A DNA stretch of 49,030 nt from Dactylosporangium sp. AC04546. Lineage in GTDB: Bacteria > Actinomycetota > Actinomycetes > Mycobacteriales > Micromonosporaceae. Below are positions 24,820 through 35,845 of this stretch, one piece after another; the first letter of the stretch is position 1, and the number at the start of each line of letters is the position of its first letter. The position numbers were made by a program, and so were the translations under genes. Below the pieces are notes generated by a model. It did no database searches. It was given only the letters and a program-made list of their open reading frames with translations, and had not been told where the DNA came from. The stretch covers positions 1 to 49,030 of the forward strand of contig NZ_JAHYSG010000090.1 in assembly GCF_022095675.1 (NCBI RefSeq). Reading direction: 5' to 3'.

Positions 24820-27510
24820 GTGACGGGTTCGACTGACTCCAGGCTGCTGCTGCTCGACGGGCACTCGCTCGCCTACCGGGCGTTCTTCGCCCTGCCCGCG
24901 GAGAACTTCTCGACCGCGACGGGCCAGGTGACCAACGCCGTCTTCGGGTTCACGTCCATGTTGATCAACATGTTGAAGGACGAGCAGCCGACCCACGTGG
25001 CGGTCGCCTTCGACGTGTCGCGGCAGACGTTCCGCCTGGAGAAGTATGCGGAGTACAAGGCCAACCGCTCGTCCAGCCGCCCGGAGTTCGCCGGCCAGGT
25101 GGACCTCATCAAGGAGGTCCTCAACGCGCTGCGCATCCCGTTCATCGAGAAGCCCGGCTACGAGGCCGACGACGTGATCGCCACGCTCGCCCGGCAGGCG
25201 TCGGAGATCGGCGTGCCGACCTCGATCATCACCGGTGACCGCGACGCGTTCCAGCTCGTCAACGACAACGTGACGGTGCTGTATCTCAAGCGCGGCGTCT
25301 CCGAGATGGACCGCATGACCCCGGCACGGGTCGAGGAGCGCTACGGCATTCCGCCGTCGCTCTACCGGGCGAAGGCGGCCCTGGTCGGTGAGGACAGCGA
25401 CAACCTGCCCGGCGTCCCCGGGGTCGGCGACAAGACCGCCGCCAAGTGGATCGTGCAGTTCGGCGGGCTCGACGGCATCATCGCGCGGGTCGACGAGATC
25501 AAGGGCAAGGCCGGCGAGAACGTGCGCGCCCACCTCGCCGACGTCATGCGCAACTACGAGCTCAACGGGCTCGTCGACGACCTCGAGCTGCCCGTCGGGC
25601 CCGAGGAGCTGCGCTGGCGCGGGTGGGACCGGGAGGCCGTGCACCAGGTCTTCGACTCGCTGGAGTTCCGGGTGCTGCGCGACCGGCTGTATCAGTACCT
25701 CGAGGCCGTCGAGCCCGAGGCGGAGTCCGGCTTCGAGCTGTCCGGCACCGTGCTGCACGGCGGTGTGGGCGCCTGGCTGGCCGAGCACGCACCGGCCGGC
25801 ACCCGGGTCGGCGTGGCCGTCGCCGGCAAGTTCGGCCGGGGCACCGGCACGCTCGCCGGCATCGGGCTGGCGGTCGCCGACGGGCCGGCGGCCTGGTTCG
25901 ACCCGGCCGAGCTCGACGCGGAGGACGACGCCGCGGTCGGCGCCTGGCTGGCCGCCGCCGACCGGCCGAAGGTGCTGCACGACGTGAAGCCGGCCCTGCT
26001 GGCGTTCCTGGCCCGTGGCTGGCAGCTCGGCGGGATCGCGAGCGACACCGCCCTGGAGGCGTATCTGGCCCGGCCCGACCAGCGGTCGTACGACCTGAAC
26101 GACCTCGCGCTGCGCTACCTCAAGCGGGAGCTGCGCGTCGACGCCCCCGACACCGGCCAGCTGACGCTCGAGGGCCTGGGCGGCAACACGGGCGAGGCGG
26201 AGGAGAATCTCATGCTCCGCGCCCGCGCCACGCTCGACCTCGCCGAGGCGCTCTCCGAGGAGCTGCGTCGCGACGGCGACGCGTCGTTCCGCCTCCTCGC
26301 CGAGGTTGAGCTGCCGCTCGTCGAGGTCCTCGCGCAGATGGAGCGCACCGGGATCGCCGCCGACGCCGAGTATCTCGGCGAGCTGGAGGCCAAGTTCGCC
26401 GCCGAGGTGAAGGCGGCCGCGCAGAGCGCCTATGCGGTGATCGGGCGGGAGTTCAACCTGGGCTCGCCGAAGCAGTTGCAGGAGATCCTGTTCAACGAAC
26501 TCAGCCTGCCGAAGACCAAGAAGATCAAGACGGGCTACACGACGGATGCCGACGCGCTGCAGAGCCTGTTCGCGCAGACCGAGCACCCACTGCTGGAGCA
26601 CCTCCTGCGGCACCGGGACGTGGCGAAGCTCAAGACGACCGTCGACGGGCTGCTCAAGTCGATCAGCGACGACGGTCGCATCCACACGACGTATTTCCAG
26701 ACCGTCGCCGCCACCGGCCGGCTGTCCAGCACCGACCCCAACCTGCAGAACATCCCGATCCGCACCTTGGAGGGCCGGCGGATCCGCCGGGCGTTCGTGG
26801 TCGGCGACGGCTTCGAGACGCTGCTGACCGCCGACTACAGCCAGATCGAGATGCGCATCATGGCGCACCTGTCGAAGGACGAGGCGCTCATCGAGGCGTT
26901 CAACTCGGGCTTCGACTTCCACGCCGCGACGGCCTCGTCGGTGTTCTCCGTCCCCGTCGACGAGGTGGTCCCCGACCAGCGCCGCAAGATCAAGGCGATG
27001 AACTACGGCCTCGCCTACGGCCTGTCGTCGTACGGGCTGGGCACCCAGCTCGGCATCACACCCGCCGAGGCGACGGTGCTCATGGAGGAGTACTTCGCGA
27101 CGTTCGGCGGCGTGCGCGACTATTTGCGCCAGATCGTCGCCCAGGCTCGCCGCGACGGCTACACGGAGACGGTCCTCGGCCGCCGCCGCTACCTGCCCGA
27201 CCTCAACAGCGACAACCGCCAGCGCCGTGAGATGGCCGAGCGGATGGCCCTCAACGCCCCGATCCAGGGCTCGGCCGCCGACATCATCAAGGTCGCCATG
27301 CTGCGCACCGACCGCGCCCTGCGCGACGCCGGTTTACGGTCCCGGATGCTCCTGCAGGTCCACGACGAGCTGGTCTTCGAGGTCGCCCCGGGCGAGCGCG
27401 AGCCGGTCGAGGCGCTGGTCCGCGAGCAGATGGGCGGCGCGTACCCGCTCGACGTCCCGCTCGGCGTCTCCGTGGGCGCGGGCCGCGACTGGAACGCCGC
27501 CGACCACTGA
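24820..27510 (+). CDS. polA: DNA polymerase I
   Basis: An 896-residue repair and Okazaki-fragment polymerase. The N-terminal 5' nuclease (to about residue 300) has LLLLDGHSLAYRAFFALP, YEADDVIATLA, TGDRDAFQLV and VGEDSDNLPGVPGVG. The middle 3'-5' exonuclease fold lacks the metal-binding DxE (GVAVAGKFG in its place), so no proofreading is expected. The polymerase domain has motif A DYSQIE (672-677), the O-helix RRKIKAMNYGLAYG (Tyr729) and motif C VHDELV (H848, D849, E850). The GTG at 24820 starts the family N terminus. An imperfect terminator-like hairpin follows at 27520. Confidence 0.96.
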   Translation: MTGSTDSRLLLLDGHSLAYRAFFALPAENFSTATGQVTNAVFGFTSMLINMLKDEQPTHVAVAFDVSRQTFRLEKYAEYKANRSSSRPEFAGQVDLIKEVLNALRIPFIEKPGYEADDVIATLARQASEIGVPTSIITGDRDAFQLVNDNVTVLYLKRGVSEMDRMTPARVEERYGIPPSLYRAKAALVGEDSDNLPGVPGVGDKTAAKWIVQFGGLDGIIARVDEIKGKAGENVRAHLADVMRNYELNGLVDDLELPVGPEELRWRGWDREAVHQVFDSLEFRVLRDRLYQYLEAVEPEAESGFELSGTVLHGGVGAWLAEHAPAGTRVGVAVAGKFGRGTGTLAGIGLAVADGPAAWFDPAELDAEDDAAVGAWLAAADRPKVLHDVKPALLAFLARGWQLGGIASDTALEAYLARPDQRSYDLNDLALRYLKRELRVDAPDTGQLTLEGLGGNTGEAEENLMLRARATLDLAEALSEELRRDGDASFRLLAEVELPLVEVLAQMERTGIAADAEYLGELEAKFAAEVKAAAQSAYAVIGREFNLGSPKQLQEILFNELSLPKTKKIKTGYTTDADALQSLFAQTEHPLLEHLLRHRDVAKLKTTVDGLLKSISDDGRIHTTYFQTVAATGRLSSTDPNLQNIPIRTLEGRRIRRAFVVGDGFETLLTADYSQIEMRIMAHLSKDEALIEAFNSGFDFHAATASSVFSVPVDEVVPDQRRKIKAMNYGLAYGLSSYGLGTQLGITPAEATVLMEEYFATFGGVRDYLRQIVAQARRDGYTETVLGRRRYLPDLNSDNRQRREMAERMALNAPIQGSAADIIKVAMLRTDRALRDAGLRSRMLLQVHDELVFEVAPGEREPVEALVREQMGGAYPLDVPLGVSVGAGRDWNAADH

Positions 27511-27519
27511 CGCCGACGC

Positions 27520-27556
27520 CTCCTGCGGCCACGTCGCCCACGCCTGGCCGCAGGAG
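27520..27556 (+). terminator. hairpin after polA
   Basis: CTCCTGCGGCCA (27520-27531) pairs perfectly with 27545-27556 around a 13-base loop, 10 bases after the polA stop. It has no T-run. The remaining stretch to 27850 shows no gene or other structure that I can support. Confidence 0.55.
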
Positions 27557-27850
27557 CCGCCGCAGCGGTGGACGGCCCCTGGCCGGCCGCTGGCGCCTGC
27601 GTCACTGTGCTTGTCGCGGTCGGTGACTCCTCGTGCGTTGACCGTGGACCTTCGCGCACGCCTCGGCGCGTCGACGGTTCCATGGGCGGCTCACCCACGG
27701 TCCCGGCCACCGCGGACGCCGGGCGCGGCCGGAGGTCGCGGGTGCTTGGGACGACGGCGATGGCAGCGTCCGTGCCGCCGGGGCGGATGCACCGGCGGCA
27801 CGAGCGGTGTCTGGCGGGAGCGGCGGTCGTGCCTTGCGCGGACCCGAGTC

Positions 27851-28663
27851 CTACGTCTTGGGCTTGGTCGCCACGAAGATCGCGGTTCCGGGGAAGATGC
27901 GGCCGCGCAGCGGGCTCCACTGGCCCCAGGTCTCCGTGTGGCCGTCGGGCCACTCGGGCTCGACCAGGTCGTCGAGGACGAAGCCGGCGGCGACGAGCTC
28001 GCGGATGCGGTCGCCGAGGGTGCGGTGCTGCTCGACGTAGGTCGGGACGTGGTGGCCGTCCTCCTCGACGTAGGCGCGGCGGTCGAAGTACGAGTGGACG
28101 GCGACCAGGCCGCCCTCGCCCGGGTCGTCGAGGAAGACCCAGCGCATCGGGTGGGTGATCGAGAACGCCCAGCGGCCGCCGGGGCGCAGGACGCGGTGGG
28201 CCTCGCGCATCACGCGGGCCGAGTCGGCGACGAACGGCACGGCGCCGAAGGCCGTGCACACGATGTCGAACGTCTCGGCAGCGAACGGCAGGGCGGTCGC
28301 GTCGGCCTGGATCAGCGGGACCGTGACCCCCGATCGGGTGGCGCCCTGGGCGGCGTGGCGGAGCATGCCGGCGGAGAGGTCGCTCGCGTACGCCTCGGCG
28401 TGCTGGGTCTTGAGCCAGCGGGAGCAGGACGCGGCGCCGCAGCCGATCTCCAGGACGCGCTTGCCGGCGACGTCGCCGAGGAGGTGGGCATCGGCCTCAC
28501 GCAGGCCCTCCGGGCACCACACGAAGTCGGCGTCGCCGAGGAACGTTCCGTGTTCGGCCTGGTAGGCGTCGGCGTCGGCGTCCCACCAGCCACGGCTGGC
28601 GCGGCGGCTCTCGGACGGACTCACGGCGCGTCGTGTGACGCCTGCGTCAGGTGACGATTCCAT
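27851..28663 (-). CDS. class I SAM-dependent methyltransferase
   Basis: A 270-residue methyltransferase often found next to polA and rpsA in actinobacteria. The SAM site is RVLEIGCGAASCSRWL, with acidic ASDLSAGML, then IQADATALPFAAETFDIV and HRVLRPGGRWAFSITHPMRW. A C-terminal lid (HSYFDRRAYVEEDG, EWPDGHTETWGQWSPLRG) defines the subfamily. The N terminus has a Ser/Arg-rich stretch (ESRRASRGWWDADADAYQ) typical of these proteins. The ATG at 28663 lacks a strong ribosome site, so the start is uncertain. The substrate is unknown. It is divergent from rpsA. Confidence 0.88.
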   Translation of the reverse strand: MESSPDAGVTRRAVSPSESRRASRGWWDADADAYQAEHGTFLGDADFVWCPEGLREADAHLLGDVAGKRVLEIGCGAASCSRWLKTQHAEAYASDLSAGMLRHAAQGATRSGVTVPLIQADATALPFAAETFDIVCTAFGAVPFVADSARVMREAHRVLRPGGRWAFSITHPMRWVFLDDPGEGGLVAVHSYFDRRAYVEEDGHHVPTYVEQHRTLGDRIRELVAAGFVLDDLVEPEWPDGHTETWGQWSPLRGRIFPGTAIFVATKPKT

Positions 28664-28725
28664 GGACTGCAACGGTAGGCCCCGGACGGGCTCGGAAAAG
28701 TCGGCAGATCGGGTCTGGGGGAGGG

Positions 28726-28756
28726 TTGGACCATGTGGTATTGCGCAGGGTAGGCT
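28726..28756 (+). promoter_or_regulatory. candidate rpsA promoter
   Basis: TTGGAC (28726-28731) and TAGGCT (28751-28756) are 19 bp apart, giving a leader of about 170 bases before the rpsA ATG. The spacing is longer than ideal. Confidence 0.35.
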
Positions 28757-28936
28757 GATCGGTGCACTCGTGGGTTTGTGCGCCTCGGCATGGAGCAGGC
28801 TCACGGTCGCCGAACACATCCTGAGCGCTTCCAATGCACTGATCCTGCACTGCGACAGGCGGGTTGTGCCCGACGACGGGTCCGCGGGAGCGCGCAGGTC
28901 CACCAGGCAAATCCACCGACCGGAGCAACAGCCCAC

Positions 28937-30436
28937 ATGACGAGCAGCATCGAGGCCACCTCGAGCGCCAGCAGCAACAAGGTCACCATCGACGACCTCG
29001 GTTCCGAGGAGGCGTTCCTCGCCGCGATCGACGAGACCATCAAGTACTTCAACGACGGCGACATCGTCGAAGGCACCGTCGTCAAGGTCGATCGGGACGA
29101 GGTCCTGCTCGACATCGGCTACAAGACCGAGGGTGTCATCCCCTCGCGCGAGCTGTCGATCAAGCATGATGTCGACCCTGCTGAGGTCGTGTCGGTCGGT
29201 GACCACATCGAGGCCCTCGTCCTGCAGAAGGAGGACAAGGAGGGTCGCCTGATCCTCTCGAAGAAGCGCGCGCAGTACGAGCGGGCGTGGGGCACCATCG
29301 AGAAGATCAAGGAGGACGACGGCGTCGTTCGCGGCTCCGTCATCGAGGTCGTCAAGGGCGGCCTCATCCTCGACATCGGCCTGCGCGGCTTCCTCCCGGC
29401 GTCGCTCGTCGAGATGCGCCGGGTCCGCGACCTGCAGCCGTACGTCGGGCGTGAGCTCGAGGCCAAGATCATCGAGCTGGACAAGAACCGCAACAACGTG
29501 GTGCTGTCCCGCCGGGCCTACCTTGAGCAGACGCAGTCCGAGGTGCGCACCGAGTTCCTGCACAAGCTGCAGAAGGGGCAGGTCCGCAAGGGCGTCGTCT
29601 CTTCGATCGTCAACTTCGGTGCGTTCGTCGACCTCGGTGGTGTCGACGGCCTGGTCCACGTCTCCGAGCTGTCCTGGAAGCACATCGACCACCCGTCCGA
29701 GGTGGTCGAGGTCGGCCAGGAGGTGGAGGTCGAGGTCCTCGACGTCGACCTGGACCGCGAGCGCGTCTCCCTGTCGCTGAAGGCGACGCAGGAGGACCCG
29801 TGGCGTCAGTTCGCCCGCACGCACGCCATCCAGCAGATCGTCCCCGGTAAGGTCACCAAGCTCGTCCCGTTCGGTGCGTTCGTGCGCGTCGACGACGGCA
29901 TCGAGGGCCTGGTGCACATCTCCGAGCTGGCCGAGCGCCACGTGGAGATCCCGGAGCAGGTCGTGCAGGTCGGCTCGGACGTCATGGTCAAGGTCATCGA
30001 CATCGACCTGGAGCGCCGGCGGATCTCGCTGTCGCTCAAGCAGGCCAACGAGGGCTTCGTCGAGGGCGAGGAGCACTTCGACCCGACGCTCTACGGCATG
30101 TCGGCGACCTACGACGAGCAGGGCAACTACATCTACCCGGAGGGCTTCGACCCGGAGACCGCCGAGTGGATGCCCGGCTTCGAGAAGCAGCGCGAGGCGT
30201 GGGAGCAGCAGTACGCCGAGGCCCGGCAGCGCTGGGAGGCCCACACCAAGCAGGTCCAGTCGGCCCGCCAGGCCGACGCCACGGCCGAGCCGGCCGCGGC
30301 CGCTCCGGCTGGCGGCGGCTCGGTGAGCTCGTCCACCCCGACGGCGGCGCGCGCCCCGGAGGAGCCGGCGGGCACCCTGGCCACGGACGAGGCCCTGGCC
30401 GCGCTCCGCGAGAAGCTGGCCGGCGGCAAGAGCTGA
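28937..30436 (+). CDS. rpsA: 30S ribosomal protein S1
   Basis: A 499-residue mRNA-binding ribosomal protein. Four S1 domains are visible: about 38-108 (GDIVEGTVVKVDRDEVLLDIGYKTEGVIP), 122-190 (GSVIEVVKGGLILDIGLRGFLPASL), 208-280 (GVVSSIVNFGAFVDLGGVDGLVHVSELSW) and 295-365 (GKVTKLVPFGAFVRVDDGIEGLVHISELA). The C-terminal tail is rich in Gln/Glu and then Ala/Pro/Ser, as in other actinobacterial S1 proteins, which have four rather than six domains. The ATG at 28937 has GGAG 11 bases upstream. It ends at a strong terminator. Confidence 0.97.
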   Translation: MTSSIEATSSASSNKVTIDDLGSEEAFLAAIDETIKYFNDGDIVEGTVVKVDRDEVLLDIGYKTEGVIPSRELSIKHDVDPAEVVSVGDHIEALVLQKEDKEGRLILSKKRAQYERAWGTIEKIKEDDGVVRGSVIEVVKGGLILDIGLRGFLPASLVEMRRVRDLQPYVGRELEAKIIELDKNRNNVVLSRRAYLEQTQSEVRTEFLHKLQKGQVRKGVVSSIVNFGAFVDLGGVDGLVHVSELSWKHIDHPSEVVEVGQEVEVEVLDVDLDRERVSLSLKATQEDPWRQFARTHAIQQIVPGKVTKLVPFGAFVRVDDGIEGLVHISELAERHVEIPEQVVQVGSDVMVKVIDIDLERRRISLSLKQANEGFVEGEEHFDPTLYGMSATYDEQGNYIYPEGFDPETAEWMPGFEKQREAWEQQYAEARQRWEAHTKQVQSARQADATAEPAAAAPAGGGSVSSSTPTAARAPEEPAGTLATDEALAALREKLAGGKS

Positions 30437-30461
30437 CGGCTCACTGAGCCGAGAGCTTGAC

Positions 30462-30499
30462 GAAGAGCCCCGCGACCGGGTCCGGTCGCGGGGCTCTTC
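30462..30499 (+). terminator. rpsA terminator, 18-bp perfect stem
   Basis: The arms at 30462-30479 and 30482-30499 are exact reverse complements (core GAGCCCCGCGACCGG) with a minimal loop, 25 bases after the rpsA stop; only CTTCC follows, so the T-run is weak. The 30500-31090 stretch beyond it has no credible gene: short overlapping frames in several directions show no family motif. Confidence 0.88.
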
Positions 30500-31090
30500 C
30501 GTCGCGTCCTGTCCCGGTCGGCTGGTCGACTTGCCTAGGACAAATGGTCAGGACTCGCTGGTGGCCGGTCCGTTACCACTGCTGGGCACACCCCGCACAG
30601 GGTGGCGGCCCGTCCGTCAGCCCTCTCGCGCCGGTTTCGGGACCAGGTTTCCGGACGCTGGTGGCGATGCGCGATCAGGGACGTTTCGGTGATCCTGGGG
30701 CGTACCCCACTCATTACCGTGAAGGCGGCCGACCCTGAGCGTTGGCGGCGTGCTCGACGGAAGCTGAGCGGGCCCGCCTGAGGTCAGGGTGAGACGGCGC
30801 TCGTGGCAAAGGGGACGGCCTAGACCAGCGGCCGACGAATCGAACGGCGCTCAGCCCTACGGCCGTCGCAACCACCGCCATTCGGTACAGCGCCGGCGCC
30901 ACCATCGCCCGGGCGTCGTCTGCCGTCCACACGGCAGGAGAGGCCCAGGGGTCCCGCCACGACGGCGCGCCAGCGGCCCCACGGACCGCACCCGACAGGC
31001 GCCGAGCCCGGTCCCAGGACCGGGACCGGGACGCACGCCGAGGCCGCCCTCGGGGACCGCAACCGACACGCACGCCGCAGCCAGGGCGCC

Positions 31091-33247
<2,157 letters not shown>

Positions 33248-33323
33248 GACCCAACCGTACGCGCGGGGTATGACAAGTTTCGGGGTCCTTGCCCTGGGTG
33301 CTTGATCGTATTCAACCTGGCGA

Positions 33324-33352
33324 TTGTGTGGGGAAGGTCACCGGACTACCGT
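33324..33352 (+). promoter_or_regulatory. sigma-A-like promoter without a downstream gene
   Basis: TTGTGT (33324-33329), 17 bp, TACCGT (33347-33352) on the plus strand. No plus-strand gene follows: coaE and uvrB are both on the minus strand. The expected start point is near 33359-33360, exactly where a long-range RNA stem begins. Confidence 0.5.
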
Positions 33353-33359
33353 AGACGCG

Positions 33360-33510
33360 TAGGCCGCTCGCGGCGGCCGACCGGAGAGCAGGCCGGCCAC
33401 CACACGGTCGGCCCTCCCGGCGCCCGGTTGCAGCCCCGGTCCGTCACGACCGGCGAGCGCATCGGTGATGGATCGCGCGAAGCGCGCGACCGGCCGCCGC
33501 GAGCGCCCTA
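33360..33510 (+). ncRNA. candidate structured small RNA between uvrB and coaE
   Basis: Bases 33360-33379 pair with 33491-33510 (19 of 20 positions, with 15 consecutive pairs at 33365-33379/33491-33505), closing a region of about 110 bases. Inside are further hairpins: TCGCGCG-AAG-CGCGCGA at 33473-33489 and a GGCCGGCC/GGTCGGCC stem near 33391-33413. The 5' end coincides with the start predicted from the promoter at 33324-33352. The 3' base of the stem overlaps the coaE stop codon on the other strand. No T-run follows. High GC raises chance pairing, so this is a proposal. Confidence 0.4.
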
Positions 33511-34098
33511 AGCCCTGACGATCCGCTGCCAGGCGTCGGTGACCGCCCGGTCGAGCTCCTCCTCGGTGCCGTCGTTGTGGATCGCGATGTCGGCCACCGC
33601 CCGCCGCTGCTCGTCCGTGGCCTGCTTGGCGATGCGGGCGCGGGCGTCCTCCTCGGTCATCCCGCGCAGCCGCACGAGCCGGTCCAGGCGGGTCTCCAGC
33701 GACGCGAAGACGATCACGACGAGCTCGTAGAGGCCTGCCATGCCCTTCTCGACCAGCAGTGGCACGTCGTTGACCACGACCGCGTCCGGCGGCGCCGCGG
33801 CGACGATCTCGGCGCTGCGGGCCCGCACGAGCGGGTGCGTGATCGCCTCCAGCCGCAGGCGCGCCGCGTCGTCGGCGAACACGATCCGGGCCAGCGCCGC
33901 CCGGTCGAGCGACCCGTCCGCGGCCAGCACCCCGTCGCCGAACGCCTCGGCGACCTGCGCCAGGCCCGGTGTGCCCGGCGCGACCACCTCGCGGGCCAGC
34001 CGGTCGGCGTCGACGATCACGGCGCCCAGGGCGGCCAGCCGGGCCGCCACGGCGCTCTTGCCGGCGCCGATGCCGCCGGTCAGCCCCACCATCTTCAT
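33508..34098 (-). CDS. coaE: dephospho-CoA kinase
   Basis: A 196-residue enzyme that phosphorylates dephospho-CoA in the last step of coenzyme A synthesis. P-loop [10 protein letters not shown] (residues 6-15), [17 protein letters not shown] with the substrate-binding Asp/Arg, THPLVRA and [12 protein letters not shown] are all family signatures. It lacks the long C-terminal GrpB-like extension seen in some actinobacterial CoaE proteins. The ATG at 34098 is preferred; ATG at 34092 is possible. It lies near uvrB and rpsA, as in other actinobacteria. Confidence 0.95.
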   Translation of the reverse strand: MKMVGLTGGIGAGKSAVAARLAALGAVIVDADRLAREVVAPGTPGLAQVAEAFGDGVLAADGSLDRAALARIVFADDAARLRLEAITHPLVRARSAEIVAAAPPDAVVVNDVPLLVEKGMAGLYELVVIVFASLETRLDRLVRLRGMTEEDARARIAKQATDEQRRAVADIAIHNDGTEEELDRAVTDAWQRIVRA

Positions 34099-34212
34099 GC
34101 AGCCATCACACCGGAAGGTGAATCCAGGTGTACCGCGGGGTCGCCCCGGCGCGGTCTACACCTTTTCGGCGAATTGTCAAGATACGTTCCTCCTGCGAGC
34201 AAGGGGGCGATC

Positions 34213-34461
34213 ATGACAGTCGGGCGACACGGCCTGGGCCGGCCGGGCCTGGAGCGCAGGAAACCGGCGTTGGTGCAGGTGGACCCGGACGGCCGGCGAC
34301 CGGCCCATCACCCACGGCACCGACGCGAACGCACCCTGTGGCAGTGGACCGGCGAGGCGATGAGCCTCCTGGCCGCCGCCGCGGTGCTGGCGCTGCTGGC
34401 GGTCAGTGGGTGGTACACCGCGTCCGGGGCCTCCGCCGTGGCCCAGATGCTGGCCAGATAG
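34213..34461 (+). CDS. small single-pass membrane protein
   Basis: An 82-residue protein: a basic, His/Arg/Pro-rich N-terminal half (about residues 1-45) followed by one membrane helix (MSLLAAAAVLALLAVSGWYTASG) and a short tail. An AAGGGGG ribosome site precedes the ATG. No family is recognised. It is divergent from coaE across a 114-base gap. Confidence 0.65.
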   Translation: MTVGRHGLGRPGLERRKPALVQVDPDGRRPAHHPRHRRERTLWQWTGEAMSLLAAAAVLALLAVSGWYTASGASAVAQMLAR

Positions 34462-34581
34462 CTGACAAACACGACCGTGTGACAGCGCGTACTGGCCTTC
34501 TGCCGTGGTGCGGCCCCCTTGTGGTCAGCGATACTCTGCGCGGGCAATCGCACCGACGCCAGGACCAGAAGGACGCGCCGC

Positions 34582-35526
34582 ATGGAGCCGGGACACCCCC
34601 CACGGCAGGATCCACCGATGGAACACAGCCATGACCAGGTGAACGGGTCGCCACCACCGGCCCGCAGCCGGCGCGGCTGGATGTCCGATTCGCCGCTCGA
34701 CGGCGGCTCGGGCTGGCCAACGTCGGCCTACGCGATTGTGCCCCGGCAGCCCGCCGCGCCCAGGCAGGAGAGCCTCCCGCAGGCCACCGGGCCCGAGGAG
34801 GCGGCGCCCGTCGCGCCGGAGCAGCGACCCGGCCGCGGCCGGATCATCACGCTGGTTGTCGTCGGCGTGATCGTGCTGGCCATCGCGATCGCCGGTGGGG
34901 TGCTGGCGACCCGCGAGGCGTCCTCGTCCCGCTCCGACACGCCGGCGGCGGTCACCACGGCGACGCCCGACGACCCGACGGTCGCCGCGACCGACCCGTC
35001 CGCCGACGCCTCGCCGAGCGGCAGCGCCTCCGGCAGCCCGGACCCGAGCGCCGGCGGCTCCGCGCTGCCGACGCCGAGCGGCTCGGTCGTCCCGCCCGGT
35101 CCGATCGTGGTCGAGAGCCCGATCCCGCCGGGCGCCACCGACGTGCTGCGCGTCGGCACCGTGCGGCTCAGCGCCCTGCTCGGCCAGCCCGGCGAGACGT
35201 TCGACCTCGACACCGGCACCGCGCCGCCCACGGGCGTCGGCGCCGACGTCACCGCGGCCGCCGTCGGGCTCAACGCCGGCGCCGGCGCGAGGCTCGCGGT
35301 CTGGACCGCACCCGAGCCGCCGACGCTCGCCGGCTGCTCGGGCACGGCCGTGCAGTGGTCCAACCAGGTGCTGCTCGCAGCGCTGGTGCCCGGCGCGCGG
35401 GTGTGCGTGCAGACCACCGAGGGTCGGTACGGCTGGTTCATCCCGCGCGGCGGCGACGTCATCGTCAGCGGCGCGCTCTACACCACGTATCTCGACTTCA
35501 CCGTCTTCAAGAAGACGGGGGACTGA
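34582..35526 (+). CDS. membrane-anchored hypothetical protein
   Basis: A 314-residue protein with a cytoplasmic Pro/Arg-rich N terminus, a membrane helix at about residues 88-108 (IITLVVVGVIVLAIAIAGGVLA), a Thr/Ser/Pro/Asp-rich extracellular stalk to about 170, and a folded extracellular domain with two Cys (LAGCSGTAV, ARVCVQTTEG) that may be bonded. The C-terminal domain has a beta-rich pattern (VGTVRLSALLGQPGETFDLDTG). No family is recognised. Starts at 34582 (AAGGA upstream) and 34618 are both possible. Confidence 0.75.
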   Translation: MEPGHPPRQDPPMEHSHDQVNGSPPPARSRRGWMSDSPLDGGSGWPTSAYAIVPRQPAAPRQESLPQATGPEEAAPVAPEQRPGRGRIITLVVVGVIVLAIAIAGGVLATREASSSRSDTPAAVTTATPDDPTVAATDPSADASPSGSASGSPDPSAGGSALPTPSGSVVPPGPIVVESPIPPGATDVLRVGTVRLSALLGQPGETFDLDTGTAPPTGVGADVTAAAVGLNAGAGARLAVWTAPEPPTLAGCSGTAVQWSNQVLLAALVPGARVCVQTTEGRYGWFIPRGGDVIVSGALYTTYLDFTVFKKTGD

Positions 35527-35530
35527 CCGC

Positions 35531-35824
35531 TCAGGGCGTGACGTCGGTGAAGTGCTCGACGCGCGGCGCGCCGTCGAAGAACGGGCCGATGAGCGCCCGC
35601 CACTGCGTGAAGCGGTCGGTGGCGCGGAAGTTGTCGAGGTGCGCGTCGACCGAGTCCCACTCGACCAGCAGCACGAACCGGCTCGCCGACTCGATGCCCC
35701 GGGTCATCCGCACCGAGCGGCAGCCGGGGGTGGTCGAGAGGATCTCGTGGCCCTTACGGTATGCGGCGGCGAACTCGTCCTCGCGGCCTTCGAGCACGTC
35801 GATGAGCGCAACTTCCAACACCAT
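35531..35824 (-). CDS. ABM-domain (antibiotic biosynthesis monooxygenase type) protein
   Basis: A 97-residue dimeric alpha+beta barrel protein. The pattern VLEVALIDVLEGREDEFAAAY, PGCRSVRMTRGIESASRFVLLVEWDS and AHLDNFRATDRFTQWRALIGPFF is characteristic of the ABM family, which includes cofactor-free oxygenases and haem-degrading enzymes; the specific reaction cannot be told. It is convergent with the membrane protein gene (4-base gap) and divergent from pnuC (21 bases). Confidence 0.85.
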   Translation of the reverse strand: MVLEVALIDVLEGREDEFAAAYRKGHEILSTTPGCRSVRMTRGIESASRFVLLVEWDSVDAHLDNFRATDRFTQWRALIGPFFDGAPRVEHFTDVTP

Positions 35825-35845
35825 CCGGCAAGGGTAAAGGACACC

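Noticed and set aside
30457..31073. Short frames on both strands between rpsA and uvrB
   Set aside because: They overlap each other, have no recognisable domain, and include the rpsA terminator arms in one case.
33248..33323. LexA (SOS) box before uvrB
   Set aside because: No GAAC-N4-GTTC-type site is present in the upstream stretch.
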